A stretch of DNA of 64,000 bases from Anoxynatronum sibiricum (GCF_039414295.1 NZ_JBCITM010000004.1:62001-126000); one strand, 5' to 3'. Shown: positions 34,811 to 44,648, counted from the first letter of the stretch. A program made the numbers and translations. Notes: generated by a model not told the origin, from the sequence alone.

Positions 34811-35155
34811 TTGACAAGAAGGACAACATACTATAAAATTCATAATTAGAATAAACTGAAAATATGAAATATATCAATAAGTAGTAAGATTCGATATGTT
34901 CCACCAATCACATTGATTCATTTGCAGGGAAGCCATCCCGGTATACCGGTGAATGGGGTGGCATACCATAAATCAACACAAGGAGGTGAAATTAAGACAT
35001 TAATTGGGAGATGAGCTTTCGAAAACCGACTATTAAGAATGATCAGACCGTTGTCAAGCTATTTTAGAATCTTACGAACACCTGCATTTCTGGAAAAAGT
35101 GCCATCTCCTGCAAAGTCGGCAATCAAGTACGAGAACAATAAAGGAGGAAAGTTG
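34811..35155 (+). promoter_or_regulatory. Strong promoter and about 310-nt leader of the AGCS symporter
   Basis: TTGACA (34811-34816), 17 bases, TAAAAT (34834-34839) is a near-consensus promoter, giving a leader of about 310 nt. The leader holds CCGGTATACCGG, a 12-bp palindrome at 34938-34949, an alternative pairing GGTAT/ATACC (34940-34944 with 34963-34967), and an orphan AGGAGGTG at 34981-34988. I could not match it to a glycine or other known riboswitch. The stretch 34660-34810 shows nothing recognisable. Confidence 0.5.
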
Positions 35156-36613
35156 ATGGATGCATTTCTGGACAAGTTAGTCGGTTGGTTATGGGGTCCT
35201 GCCATGCTGGTGCTGGTGCTGGGTCTCGGGGCATACTTCACCATTCGAAGCGGATTCTGGCAGTTCAGGTACTTTGGTCATTCCTTTAAGTATGTCTGGG
35301 GCAACCTGACCCGTAAACGCGGTGAAGGCAGCGGGATTCTCACATCTTTCGAAGCTTTTTGCGTGGCGACATCCGGTGCCATTGGCGTCGGTAACATCGG
35401 CGGCGTGGCCAGTGCCATCGCCATTGGCGGCGTGGGAGCTGTTTTCTGGATGTGGGTTACCGGTCTTGTCGGACTGATGACTAAAATGGTGGAAGTTGCT
35501 TTAGCAGTCCACTATCGGCAGGAGTTTGAAAATGGAGACACCTATGGTGGTCCCACCTACTACCTGGATAAAGGCTGGCATGGCCAGTTGGGACTTCCCT
35601 TCTGGAAGCCCCTGGCAGCGATCTTTGGCGTGGGAATCCTTTCTTCCTGGGTACTGACGATGCAGACTTTTACCGTATCTGAGTCCATTTCCACCACTTT
35701 CGGCGTCAGCCACAGCATGGCGGCCGCCGGCGTTGGTATTTTCATGTATGCGGTTATCCTGGGGGGGATTTCCCGTATCGGACGCTTCTCCTCCTATGTG
35801 GTGCCTTTTATGGCCGCGTTTTACATTATAGGTGGTCTGTTCATTATCATTACCAACATCGGACAGCTTCCTGCAGCGGTTAGTCTAATATTTGCCCACG
35901 CCTTCCAGCCTATGGCAGCCGTAGGCGGCTTTGCAGGCGCCACCTTCATGATGGCCATTCGCATGGGGGTTGCCCGGGGTGTTTACAGTAATGAAGCTGG
36001 ATGGGGTTCTGCACCAATGGCCCATGCCACATCAAAAGTTGACCATCCCATCAAGCAGGGTATGTGGGGGATTTTTGAAGTATTTCTGGATACCATTGTG
36101 GTGTGCACCATCACAGCACTGGTTATTGTCATGACCGGTGCTTATGATACAGGGCTGGCCGGTGCCAGTCTTACACTGAACGCTTTTGAAGAAGGCATTG
36201 GTTACTGGGGGGTAGTACTGGTCACCATCGGGGTTGTGCTCTTTGGCTTCACCACCCTGACAGGCTGGTACGCCTACTATGAAACCATCCTGCTTCATGG
36301 GTTTGGAAGAGAGTCTGCCTTTGCCAAGTTTGTGCTGGGTGTTTTGAAGTATGGTTATCCTGTTCCTGGCGTGGCGCTGGTTTTCTACGCCAACTGGGTG
36401 GGAATGCCCACAGGTACAGTATGGCTCTTTGCCGATATAACCGTGGCCATTCCGGTGTACGTCAACCTGATTGCGCTGATTCCTCTTTGCCCCAAATTCT
36501 TTGAGCTGCTGCGGCACTATAATGCCACCGTGCTGGGCAAAGAACCTGTCACTGATCAGATTCAAAGCACGAATCTGTTCTGGGCACCAGGCCAGCCATT
36601 CAAGTCTTATTAA
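35156..36613 (+). CDS. Alanine/glycine:cation symporter (AGCS family)
   Basis: 485 residues from the ATG at 35156, seven bases after GGAGG (the frame is open to 35039 without a signal). Sodium-coupled uptake of alanine or glycine. AGCS blocks: GLGAYFTIRSGFWQFRYF, FEAFCVATSGAIGVGNIGGVASAI, GGPTYYLDKG and GVARGVYSNEAGWGSAPMAHATSKVDHP. About eleven membrane helices. Glycine and alanine are standard Stickland substrates, consistent with the rest of the window. Confidence 0.95.
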   Translation: MDAFLDKLVGWLWGPAMLVLVLGLGAYFTIRSGFWQFRYFGHSFKYVWGNLTRKRGEGSGILTSFEAFCVATSGAIGVGNIGGVASAIAIGGVGAVFWMWVTGLVGLMTKMVEVALAVHYRQEFENGDTYGGPTYYLDKGWHGQLGLPFWKPLAAIFGVGILSSWVLTMQTFTVSESISTTFGVSHSMAAAGVGIFMYAVILGGISRIGRFSSYVVPFMAAFYIIGGLFIIITNIGQLPAAVSLIFAHAFQPMAAVGGFAGATFMMAIRMGVARGVYSNEAGWGSAPMAHATSKVDHPIKQGMWGIFEVFLDTIVVCTITALVIVMTGAYDTGLAGASLTLNAFEEGIGYWGVVLVTIGVVLFGFTTLTGWYAYYETILLHGFGRESAFAKFVLGVLKYGYPVPGVALVFYANWVGMPTGTVWLFADITVAIPVYVNLIALIPLCPKFFELLRHYNATVLGKEPVTDQIQSTNLFWAPGQPFKSY

Positions 36614-36615
36614 GA

Positions 36616-36715
36616 CAGGGTAAGTGATACCCGTTTAAGGGATCACACCCTGACGGAATGCATCAAGAACATGAAAAGCATAAATTCCGGATTGCCGGGG
36701 TTTATGCTTTTTTTT
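36616..36715 (+). terminator. Tandem hairpins after AGCS gene
   Basis: An imperfect hairpin with CAGGGT/ACCCTG ends at 36616-36653, then AAAAGCATAAA (36674-36684) pairs with TTTATGCTTTT (36701-36711), continuing into a T8 run. The second is a good intrinsic terminator. Confidence 0.8.
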
Positions 36716-36813
36716 ATAAAAGGGAATCTGATGTCTGAAAAACGACAATATGATATGATGAAATCATTAGTTCATCTCAAAAGCCCTCATACACAAGAAC
36801 AGGAGGAATGCAG

Positions 36814-38208
36814 ATGATTGACCGTCTCATTGTTCACGCCACACTGCTCACCATGACAGATGAAAAAGGAGGCTTGCTGCCGGATGGTGCAGTTGCCATC
36901 GAGGGTAATCGTATTCTGGCAGTGGGTACCACCCAGGAGCTGATGGAACGTTACAGTGCCCGGGTGGTGCACGACGTTGCCGGAAAAGCGGTGATGCCCG
37001 GGCTGGTGGATGCCCACATTCATACCAGCATGGCTCTTTACCGGGGTGTGGCACAGGATACCCACCACTGGCTGCAAAAGGGAGTGGGACCGTTTTTTAG
37101 TGAAATAAATGAAGCAGAGGCAGTGGCCGGCTCCATGCTGAATATCGTGGAGGGACTGAAGGCCGGCACCACCACTTTTTCTGATTTTGACAATCCCATG
37201 CCATTGATTGCGGAAAACTACCGAATTACCGGTGCACGGGGGAGGCTGACGGCAACAGTAAACCAGCTGCCGCCGGGTCTTCATCGTTTGAAGGTAAATG
37301 AGGTGTATCCCCTGGATGAATCCGCCGGCCGTCAGAAACTGGAAGAAACCCTTCAGATGCTGGAAAAATGGCACGGCAAGGCGGACGGGCGCATCACCGT
37401 CATGCTGGGCCCCCAGGGACCAGACATGGTCACAGAATCACTGCTGATGGAAATAAAATCCCTGGCACGCACCTATAAAACCCGCATTCACATGCATGTG
37501 GCCCAGGGAGACAGGGAGATCAACCAAATGGAGCGTCGTTATGGGCAAAGAACCATTCCCTGGCTGGACAGTATGGGATACCTGGATGAACAGCTGGTGG
37601 CCGTCCATTTGACAGAAGCCACCGATGAAGAAGCCGCCCTGCTGGCCAAAAGAGGGGCTGCCATGATCCACTGTCCCGGCAGTATTGGCATCATCGACGG
37701 CATGGTGCCCCCGGTGATGGCCTTTCTTGAAGCCGGAGGCATTGCCGGGCTTGGTTCCGACAATGCACCGGGGAACAACTGTAACAATATGTTCAATGAA
37801 ATGAAGGCAGCCGCCGTCTTTAATAAAATCAAAGCCAAAGACCCCACCGTCATGCCGGCAGAAAAAGTATTGCGCATGGCTACCATCGAAGGAGCCAGTG
37901 CCATTGGCCTGGCAGATGAAATCGGATCACTTGAACCCGGCAAAAAAGCAGATCTCATTGTGATCAATACCAGAGAACCGGGGCTTACCCCTGTGATCAT
38001 GGCCCCAGTGTCCAATCTGGTCCCCAACCTGGTCTATGCAGCCCGGGGTCATGAAGTGGAAATGGTTATCATTGACGGGCAGCTGGTGATGGAAAACCGG
38101 AAGCTGCTGACGGTGGATGAAGGCCAGGTGGTGGCACGGGCCCAGCAGCTGGCGGAACAGCTGGCAGCACGAGTCGCCAACGGTCATCAAACTGACAGCA
38201 GGGGGTGA
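36814..38208 (+). CDS. Amidohydrolase of the ATZ/TRZ (MtaD/SAH deaminase-like) family
   Basis: 464 residues; the ATG at 36814 sits seven bases after AGGAGGA, better than the ATG at 36808. Metal site HxH in GLVDAHIHTS, further His in HMHVAQGD and VHLTEATDEE, and Asp in LGSDNAPGNNCNNMF. Family members deaminate S-adenosylhomocysteine, methylthioadenosine, guanine or related compounds. The C-terminal PGKKADLIVIN block is intact. It overlaps the following M20 gene by 4 bases, so the pair probably acts on one nitrogenous substrate; which one is unknown. Confidence 0.88.
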   Translation: MIDRLIVHATLLTMTDEKGGLLPDGAVAIEGNRILAVGTTQELMERYSARVVHDVAGKAVMPGLVDAHIHTSMALYRGVAQDTHHWLQKGVGPFFSEINEAEAVAGSMLNIVEGLKAGTTTFSDFDNPMPLIAENYRITGARGRLTATVNQLPPGLHRLKVNEVYPLDESAGRQKLEETLQMLEKWHGKADGRITVMLGPQGPDMVTESLLMEIKSLARTYKTRIHMHVAQGDREINQMERRYGQRTIPWLDSMGYLDEQLVAVHLTEATDEEAALLAKRGAAMIHCPGSIGIIDGMVPPVMAFLEAGGIAGLGSDNAPGNNCNNMFNEMKAAAVFNKIKAKDPTVMPAEKVLRMATIEGASAIGLADEIGSLEPGKKADLIVINTREPGLTPVIMAPVSNLVPNLVYAARGHEVEMVIIDGQLVMENRKLLTVDEGQVVARAQQLAEQLAARVANGHQTDSRG

Positions 38209-39431
38209 AATCATTGAAATCGTTGGAATCATTGAAATGGACAGAAACAATGAAGGCGGAGATCAGCGAACTTGAACAGGAACTCATTCACCTTCGCCGA
38301 GACTTTCACCAGCATCCGGAACTGGGGTTTGAGGAGCATCGCACAGCAGGTATTGTGGAAAAGTATCTGAAAGACTGCGGCATTGTCACCCGCCGGGTGG
38401 CTGAAACGGGAGTGGTGGGCACCCTCACCGGTACTCAGCCGGAGCCGGTGCTGATGCTGCGGGCAGATATGGATGCCTTGCCCATTCAGGAAACGGCCGA
38501 AGTGTCCTTTCGATCGGTTGTTGATGGGAAAATGCATGCCTGTGGGCATGACGGTCACACGGCCATGCTGCTGGTGGCGGCTAAAATACTGGCCCGGCAC
38601 CGGGAAAAGCTGGCGGGAACCATCAAATTTGTCTTTCAGCCCAATGAGGAAGATGCCGGGGCAGAGATTCTCATTGAACAGGGAGTCATGGAAAACCCAC
38701 GGGTCAATGCTGCCATGGGACTCCACCTCTGGTCACCGCTGCCCACCGGCACGGTGGGCATTATTCCCGGACCCCTCATGGCTTCCAGCTACTACTTTTG
38801 GATCATCATTGAAGGCAAGGGTGGCCATGGCGGAGCGCCTCACCTGTCAAAAGACCCCATTTATGCCGCCAACCAGTTAATGAACGCCGTTCAGGCTATT
38901 CAGACACGGGAAAGAAATGTGCTGGAACCCACCCTCATCACTTTTTGCCAGATCAATGCCGGTACTTCTCCCATTATTATTCCCGATGAAGTCACTTTAT
39001 CCGGGTCTATTCGTTGCCTCCATGGGGATGATAAACAGGTGCGGGAGCGGTTTGAACAATTGGTACAACAAGTATGCGCGTTGTATGGCACCCGGGGAAA
39101 AGTAACTTTTAAATGCGGCAATGAGCTGCTGGAAAACGACAGTGCCATGGCTGCGCTGGTGGAACAGGCGGCCATGGCTGCAGCGGGAGAACCCATGGTG
39201 ATAAGGCATGATCTGGCAGTCATGCTGGGAGAAGACTTTGCTTCCTTTGCCCGCCGGGTACCCAGCGCTTTCTATTTCGTCGGAATCGCCGATGCAGCAC
39301 AACAGACAGACCTTCCCCACCATCACCCATCCTTTAAGCTGGATGAACGCGTGCTCCCTCTGGGGGTGGAAATGCACGTACGCAGTGCTGTTGCTTACTT
39401 CCACCAGGAAACCGAAAAAGCAGGTGATTAA
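38205..39431 (+). CDS. M20-family amidohydrolase (hippurate/N-acyl-amino-acid hydrolase type)
   Basis: 408 residues from a GTG inside the previous gene's stop region; a TTG at 38214 or ATG at 38250 are alternatives. HPELGFEEHRTAGI, LRADMDALPIQE, the metal centre MHACGHDGHTAM, QPNEEDAGAEILIEQG and the dimerisation-domain GGHGGAPHL are the family's hallmarks. Such enzymes release acids from N-acyl amino acids, hippurate or indole conjugates. The opening SLKSLESLKW is repetitive at DNA level (ATCATTGAAAT-like units at 38209-38238), which is why the start is unsure. Confidence 0.9.
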   Translation: MKSLKSLESLKWTETMKAEISELEQELIHLRRDFHQHPELGFEEHRTAGIVEKYLKDCGIVTRRVAETGVVGTLTGTQPEPVLMLRADMDALPIQETAEVSFRSVVDGKMHACGHDGHTAMLLVAAKILARHREKLAGTIKFVFQPNEEDAGAEILIEQGVMENPRVNAAMGLHLWSPLPTGTVGIIPGPLMASSYYFWIIIEGKGGHGGAPHLSKDPIYAANQLMNAVQAIQTRERNVLEPTLITFCQINAGTSPIIIPDEVTLSGSIRCLHGDDKQVRERFEQLVQQVCALYGTRGKVTFKCGNELLENDSAMAALVEQAAMAAAGEPMVIRHDLAVMLGEDFASFARRVPSAFYFVGIADAAQQTDLPHHHPSFKLDERVLPLGVEMHVRSAVAYFHQETEKAGD

Positions 39432-39490
39432 AAAACCCTTTCTCCCCCCCGAGCCCACCAAAGATACTTTATGAAAAAGGTGGATAATGC

Positions 39491-39554
39491 TTGATTAAAG
39501 GGAAGTGGGTGTGGTATAATAACAACAGAAACAAAGTTGTAATCATTACAACTT
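39491..39554 (+). promoter_or_regulatory. dps promoter with PerR-like operator
   Basis: TTGATT (39491-39496), 18 bases, TATAAT (39515-39520). Just downstream of the predicted start, TTGTAATCATTACAA (39537-39551) follows the 7-1-7 PerR box pattern (TTATAATnATTATAA) and sits inside a perfect 10-1-10 inverted repeat. A repressor there would block elongation or initiation until peroxide is sensed. Confidence 0.8.
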
Positions 39555-39600
39555 AAACCATACCCATCAACCCATTGATCTTAAAAGGAGGAAACACAAG

Positions 39601-40074
39601 ATGACAGAAATCAATATTGGCTTGGAAGCAAAAGGCAGAGAAGCAGTGACAAAAGAGATGAACACCTATTTGGCCAACCTGCATGTTCTTTACACAAAAC
39701 TTCACAATTACCACTGGAACGTTGAAGGCAAACAGTTCTTCGCCCTTCATGCCAAACTGGAAGAGCTATATGACGGGGTTGCTGAAGAGATTGATGCAGT
39801 GGCCGAGCGCATTCTCATGCTGGGACACCGTCCGGCAGCTTCCATGAAAGAGTATCTGGAACTGGCAACACTGAAAGAGGCCTCCAGTGTGAAAATTGAC
39901 GGTGAGACATTGGTAAAAGAAGTGATGGCAGATTTTACGGCAGTGATCAAAGACCTGCGGGCCGGTATCAAAGTTGCTGAAGAAGCTGACGATCAGGTTT
40001 CTGTTGATATGATGGTGAGTGCTTTGGCCCAGTATGAAAAAGCTGTTTGGATGTTCCGAGCCTGGTTGGCATAA
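39601..40074 (+). CDS. dps: Dps/ferritin-like iron-storage and DNA-protection protein
   Basis: 157 residues. A four-helix ferritin-like subunit; HNYHWNVEGKQFFALHAKLEELYDGVAEEIDAVAERI contains the His/Asp/Glu ferroxidase ligands found at the Dps dimer interface. Twelve such subunits store iron oxidised by hydrogen peroxide and so limit Fenton damage. AAAGGAGGAAA precedes the ATG. The PerR-like operator fits peroxide induction. Confidence 0.95.
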   Translation: MTEINIGLEAKGREAVTKEMNTYLANLHVLYTKLHNYHWNVEGKQFFALHAKLEELYDGVAEEIDAVAERILMLGHRPAASMKEYLELATLKEASSVKIDGETLVKEVMADFTAVIKDLRAGIKVAEEADDQVSVDMMVSALAQYEKAVWMFRAWLA

Positions 40075-40122
40075 AAAAGACAGCCATTGATGCACCATTC
40101 ATATGAACCCATGAATCATTTC

Positions 40123-40157
40123 AATCCTGTGCCTCAAGGCACGGGATTTTATTTTTT
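40123..40157 (+). terminator. Terminator after dps
   Basis: Eleven-bp stem (40123-40133 with 40138-40148, one G-T pair), TCAA loop, then T-rich sequence with T6. Confidence 0.8.
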
Positions 40158-40260
40158 GCCCTTCTTTTTACCTTTCCAGAACAATTCCATCTTTACAGTG
40201 ACAGTCAGTGGGTATGATATCATTGAACACTCTGTCTGAAAACCCGAGGAGGTCTGGCTG

Positions 40261-41580
40261 ATGAAAAGCCTGAAACAGCAAAAAACAGATGAGCATCATC
40301 AAGAGCAGAAAAAGGTTGTCACAGCCGTTGAAATGCCCAAGGCTAAGCATACCACCAAAAGAAAGCGCAGGAGCCAGGGCGCGGGCTGGTGGCTCCTGCT
40401 TCTGATTGTGTTGACAACCAGCGCCTGCAGCCAGTCAGAAGCTCCTCTGGAAAGAGTGGATCGCCGGGTGACGGTGATGGAACTCCGTCAGGAAACTGCC
40501 CCACTGACCCTCCATTTCACCGGAGAAGTAGTGGCGCAGGAACTTCGCCAAATTAGCTTTCCTGTTTCGGGACGCATTGAGGCATTACATGTGGCCAAGG
40601 AAATGCCTGTGGAAGCCGATACACTTTTGGGAAATCTGGATGATACAGACTATCGCATCGCACTGGAAGGTGCCCGGGCACAGCTTCGATCAGTGCAAAG
40701 TCAACTGGATCTGGCTTTGGCAGGTGCCCTTGAAGAAGAGTTGCTGCAGGCTGAACTGGAAGCGCTGAAAGCAGAGGAAGCCACTGTTTTTGCCCAGGCT
40801 CAGCTGGGGCGCAGTGAGGCTCTCTTTGAAGCAGGTGCTGTATCTCAGTTGGAACTGGATGCAGCCAGATTGGAAGCGGCCCTTGCAGCTGCTTCATTTC
40901 AGCAGGTGGAGCAACAACTGACCCGGTTGCGCGCTGGGGCCCGGCAGGAAGAAATTGATGGTCTCGCCGCCCTCCGTGATGCCGCCGCCGCAGAAGTGAC
41001 TCATGTTGAAACCCAAATGAGGCGTGCGGTGTTACAGCCCCAAACCCGGGGGATTATCACCGCTCTCCATTATGAGACAGGAGAAACCTATGTGGCGGGT
41101 ACACCGCTGCTTACCCTTCGCAGCGACATCCCCAAGGTACAGGTGAGTGCCACTGTTGGGGAACTGGCACTGCTTCAACCGGGGAACCCGGCAGTGATGG
41201 TGTCCCGTGACCTGGAATGGGCAGGTGAAATCAGCCTCATCAGCACTTTTCCCGATCCGCTGACCCGCACCTATCCCATCGACATCAGCTATCAGGAGGC
41301 GGGGCACCTGCCGGGAACTGTGGTGTCCGTCGTGGTGGAAACCACCCCGGTGACAGGCATCTGGGTACCCATGAGCAGTGTTGTTGCCGGTGACCAAGAC
41401 TATGTCTATGTGGTGGCGGGTGATGTGGCGGTCCAGATACCGGTGAACGTGGTACAGTCATCAGGCACCCGTTTAATGATCACAGGGGTGGAACCGGGGC
41501 AAATGCTGGTTATTGCAGGCATGTCCCGGTTATCTTCCGGTGACAGGGTTATTTGGGAAGCGGCGGGTGATCAGCCATGA
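40261..41580 (+). CDS. RND efflux adaptor (membrane fusion protein), lipoprotein-like
   Basis: 439 residues behind GAGGAGG. About 40 charged cytoplasmic residues precede the helix WWLLLLIVLTTSAC, an unusually long n-region; LTTSAC looks like a lipobox. Then beta strands, an Ala/Leu/Glu-rich coiled-coil hairpin (about 140-240), a lipoyl-like half (RGIITALHYETGETYVAGTPLLTL) and C-terminal barrel domains. It overlaps the RND pump by 4 bases and must link it to the outside. No outer-membrane TolC gene is present. Confidence 0.9.
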   Translation: MKSLKQQKTDEHHQEQKKVVTAVEMPKAKHTTKRKRRSQGAGWWLLLLIVLTTSACSQSEAPLERVDRRVTVMELRQETAPLTLHFTGEVVAQELRQISFPVSGRIEALHVAKEMPVEADTLLGNLDDTDYRIALEGARAQLRSVQSQLDLALAGALEEELLQAELEALKAEEATVFAQAQLGRSEALFEAGAVSQLELDAARLEAALAAASFQQVEQQLTRLRAGARQEEIDGLAALRDAAAAEVTHVETQMRRAVLQPQTRGIITALHYETGETYVAGTPLLTLRSDIPKVQVSATVGELALLQPGNPAVMVSRDLEWAGEISLISTFPDPLTRTYPIDISYQEAGHLPGTVVSVVVETTPVTGIWVPMSSVVAGDQDYVYVVAGDVAVQIPVNVVQSSGTRLMITGVEPGQMLVIAGMSRLSSGDRVIWEAAGDQP

Positions 41581-44500
41581 CCCGGTTGATCCAAAGTGTG
41601 CTGAGACATCCGCTGGTGGTATTCCTGCTGGCAGGCATGGTGGTGCTGGCGGGAGCTCTCAGTTTTTACATGTCTCCCAAACAGGAGTATCCTGAAATTG
41701 CCCCGCCCATGGCCTTGGTGACCACTGTCTATCCCGGAGCCCTGCCGGAGGACGTGGAACGGTTGGTCACCCGAAAAATTGAAGAAGAGGTGGAGGCTGT
41801 CACCGGATATCTTCGTTCCAACTCCAGATCGGTACATGGCCTGTCGGTAGTGGTGCTGGAACTGGAATACGGTACCAGTGTGGACAATGCCTGGGTAGAT
41901 CTGCGCAATCGGATGAGCGATTTGCAAAAGGATTTGCCCGATGAAGCCTTCGCCATTGAAATCAACACCAAGCTGGATGAAACCGCCGGTTTTATTCTGG
42001 CGGTCACCGGCCCTGATCTGACCATGGCAGAATTGGCCTCTCTGGCATCAGAAATCAAAACATCCATGGAAGGCATCGCCGGGTTGTCCCGCATCAGCCT
42101 CACGGGTGAGCAGGCTTCCCATCTGGAAATTCGGGTGGATGCCGAAGCGCTTTTGCCATTGCCCTTAACCATGAGCCAGATCAATGACCTGATTCATGCC
42201 CAGACGGCAGCCATCCCCTTGGGGGAAGTGCAGCCCCAGTTTCAGGGAGATCAGGTACGGGTGAATCTGGCCCAGGGGATGACCAGCCAGGCGGAAGTGG
42301 AGCAGTTGGTTTTGCTGGCTTCTCCACAGTCGGGTGCCACTTTACGTTTGGGCCAGCTGGCAGATATTCGCCGGCGGACAAAGCCGGAAGAACCCAGAAT
42401 CTGGCACCAGGATGAAACGGCAGTATTGATCACCGGTTATTTCACAGAAGGCAGCAACGTCCTGTTTACAGGCCGCCGGTTGCAGCAAGAACTGGCCGCC
42501 TTTGAAAACCGACTGCCTCAGGGAGCGGCACTGTCTTTTCTTCTCTTCCAACCCGATGATATTGCCGAAAAAGTCAATGGCTTTGCCCTGAATCTGCTTC
42601 AGGGAATCCTTTTTGTTTCCCTGGTGATTTTTATAGGCATGGGAATTCGTAATGCGCTGGTGGTTTCCTGCGCCATTCCCCTGTCCATCTTCATGACGCT
42701 GCTGTTCATGTACCTGTTGAAAATACCTGTTCATCAGATTTCCATTGCAGCCCTGATTATTGCGCTGGGTATGTTGGTGGACAATGCCATTGTGGTGTCT
42801 GATGCCATTCAGGTGCGCCTGGATGAAGGTCAGTCTGCCACTGAGGCAGGGGCTGGCGGTGCCCGGGATGTGGCAGTTCCTGTGTTTACCTCCACCCTCA
42901 CCACCATCGGGGCCTTTTTGCCCCTGTTGATGCTGGATTCCCTGGCTGGTGACTTCATTCGAAGTGTGCCTCAAATTGTGATCATGGCCCTGGCCGCCTC
43001 CTATCTGGTGTCGGTTTTCTTCATTCCGGTGGCCGCTGCACGCTTTTTCAGGTCCCGGATTCCATCGCCAGAGAAGAACAGGGCCCGTCAGCGCATCCAC
43101 CGGTTGGTGGAAACCGGTATTCGACGGCCACGGGCCAGTCTTCTGGTGTTGGGGGTGCTGGTCATCACCGCTGCCATCATGGGGTTGCAGCTGGGACTTC
43201 AGTTTTTTCCCAAAGCAGATACCGATCTGGTTTACATTGACATAAAAACCGAGAACGATCAGGGAATTGAAGCTACTTCCCGACTGGCAGAAGACGCTGC
43301 TTCACTCCTGGCAGCCTGGCCTGAAGTCACCCAGTACAGCGTCGCAGTGGGTGACGGTTTTCCCAAGTTTTACAACACTCTTCCCATTCCCCTGCAGGCC
43401 CGGGATGCAGCTCAGATCGTGTTTCGGGTGAATCTGAAAGACAGCGGCCGTTACCGGCGACTGTCTCAGTTCACTGATGACCTTCAACGGGAGCTGGACC
43501 GACAGCTGGTGGAAGGGCAGGCAACTGTAAAACTTTTGGAACAGGCTGATCCCATTGCTGCTCCGGTATTGGTGCGCATCAGCGGGGGCACCCTTCAAGA
43601 GCGGCAGCAGGCGTCCCGCCAGCTGCGGCGATGGCTGGAAGAAATTCCCGGCTCCCTGAATGTGCGGGATGATGAGGCCCCTGCCCGCTATGAATACCGT
43701 ATTCAACCTGTTGATGATGTGGCCATGCGGTTGGGCATCACCCGGTATCAGCTGGCTCGCGAACTGAGTCTGGCCATCATGGGGCAGTCGGTGGCTACTG
43801 TTTCCCTGGATGGGGAGGAAACGGTGCTTTTTCTCACCAGCACGGCGAACAGCCGGGAAACCATTGAAAATATGGGCATTCTGTCACCTGTGACCGGCGA
43901 AAAAACGCCCCTGAAACAGGTGGCTGTAATGGAGGCAGTTTCTCAGCCCGCCAGTGTACTGAAGTACAACAGCCAGGAAACCATCACCGTCATGAGTGAT
44001 GTGGTTTCGGGTTATAACGCCGTCAACATTCAGGATCAACTTCAGGCAATGGCAGAGAACCAGCCTGCTCCCGGGGTGCGCATGATCTTTGCCGGCGAAA
44101 AAGAAGAAATTGCCAAATATTTTGGTGAAGTGGGAGTATCAGGGGTTTTTGCGGTGATGATCGTTTTTGTCATTCTTGTGCTGCAGTTTGGCAATCTGCG
44201 GCTGCCGATGTTGATTCTGCTGACCATCCCCTTTGCGACCATTGGTTCGCTCATGGGACTGTGGCTCTTTCAGCAACCCCTTTCTTTCACTGCTCTGCTG
44301 GGAATGGTGAGCCTTTTTGGCATCGTGGTGAATAACGCCATTATTTTGCTGGATTACATTCAGTATGAGGTGCGCCAGGGGCATGATCCGCCAACGGCCT
44401 GCCGTCAGGCGGTGGCCCTTCGCCTCAGACCCATTCTCCTTACCACCATCACCACTGTGATGGGTCTGCTGCCCCTGATTCTTTCCGGCAGCGATCTTTT

Positions 44501-44648
44501 CACACCCCTGGCCATTGCCCTCATGGCCGGGCTGCTGGGTTCCACATTTCTGACGCTGGTAATTCTCCCGGTATTGTACCTGATCACTTATCCAAAGACT
44601 TCTGCCGCAAAAGGGATTCTTGTTCCTCATGGGGTATCAAAAGAATAA
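41577..44648 (+). CDS. RND-family efflux pump (AcrB/HAE-type)
   Basis: 1023 residues, twelve membrane helices in two halves with two large outer loops. Helix 4 contains GMLVDNAIVVSDAI with the proton-relay Asp; the corresponding LFGIVVNNAIILLDYI lies in helix 10. KAMIQ-like gating segments are replaced by FFPKADTDLVYIDIKTENDQG. Proton-driven export of lipophilic compounds is the family role; substrate unknown. Its organisation as a two-gene adaptor-pump operon without TolC is the form seen in monoderm Clostridia. Confidence 0.93.
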   Translation: MTRLIQSVLRHPLVVFLLAGMVVLAGALSFYMSPKQEYPEIAPPMALVTTVYPGALPEDVERLVTRKIEEEVEAVTGYLRSNSRSVHGLSVVVLELEYGTSVDNAWVDLRNRMSDLQKDLPDEAFAIEINTKLDETAGFILAVTGPDLTMAELASLASEIKTSMEGIAGLSRISLTGEQASHLEIRVDAEALLPLPLTMSQINDLIHAQTAAIPLGEVQPQFQGDQVRVNLAQGMTSQAEVEQLVLLASPQSGATLRLGQLADIRRRTKPEEPRIWHQDETAVLITGYFTEGSNVLFTGRRLQQELAAFENRLPQGAALSFLLFQPDDIAEKVNGFALNLLQGILFVSLVIFIGMGIRNALVVSCAIPLSIFMTLLFMYLLKIPVHQISIAALIIALGMLVDNAIVVSDAIQVRLDEGQSATEAGAGGARDVAVPVFTSTLTTIGAFLPLLMLDSLAGDFIRSVPQIVIMALAASYLVSVFFIPVAAARFFRSRIPSPEKNRARQRIHRLVETGIRRPRASLLVLGVLVITAAIMGLQLGLQFFPKADTDLVYIDIKTENDQGIEATSRLAEDAASLLAAWPEVTQYSVAVGDGFPKFYNTLPIPLQARDAAQIVFRVNLKDSGRYRRLSQFTDDLQRELDRQLVEGQATVKLLEQADPIAAPVLVRISGGTLQERQQASRQLRRWLEEIPGSLNVRDDEAPARYEYRIQPVDDVAMRLGITRYQLARELSLAIMGQSVATVSLDGEETVLFLTSTANSRETIENMGILSPVTGEKTPLKQVAVMEAVSQPASVLKYNSQETITVMSDVVSGYNAVNIQDQLQAMAENQPAPGVRMIFAGEKEEIAKYFGEVGVSGVFAVMIVFVILVLQFGNLRLPMLILLTIPFATIGSLMGLWLFQQPLSFTALLGMVSLFGIVVNNAIILLDYIQYEVRQGHDPPTACRQAVALRLRPILLTTITTVMGLLPLILSGSDLFTPLAIALMAGLLGSTFLTLVILPVLYLITYPKTSAAKGILVPHGVSKE

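Noticed and set aside
34981..35067. Leader peptide of 18 codons at 35011
   Set aside because: The strong AGGAGGTG is too far from the ATG and no conserved or regulatory residue pattern is visible.
34842..35155. Glycine riboswitch before AGCS
   Set aside because: Core GGAGAG and CACCGAAGG-type motifs are absent.
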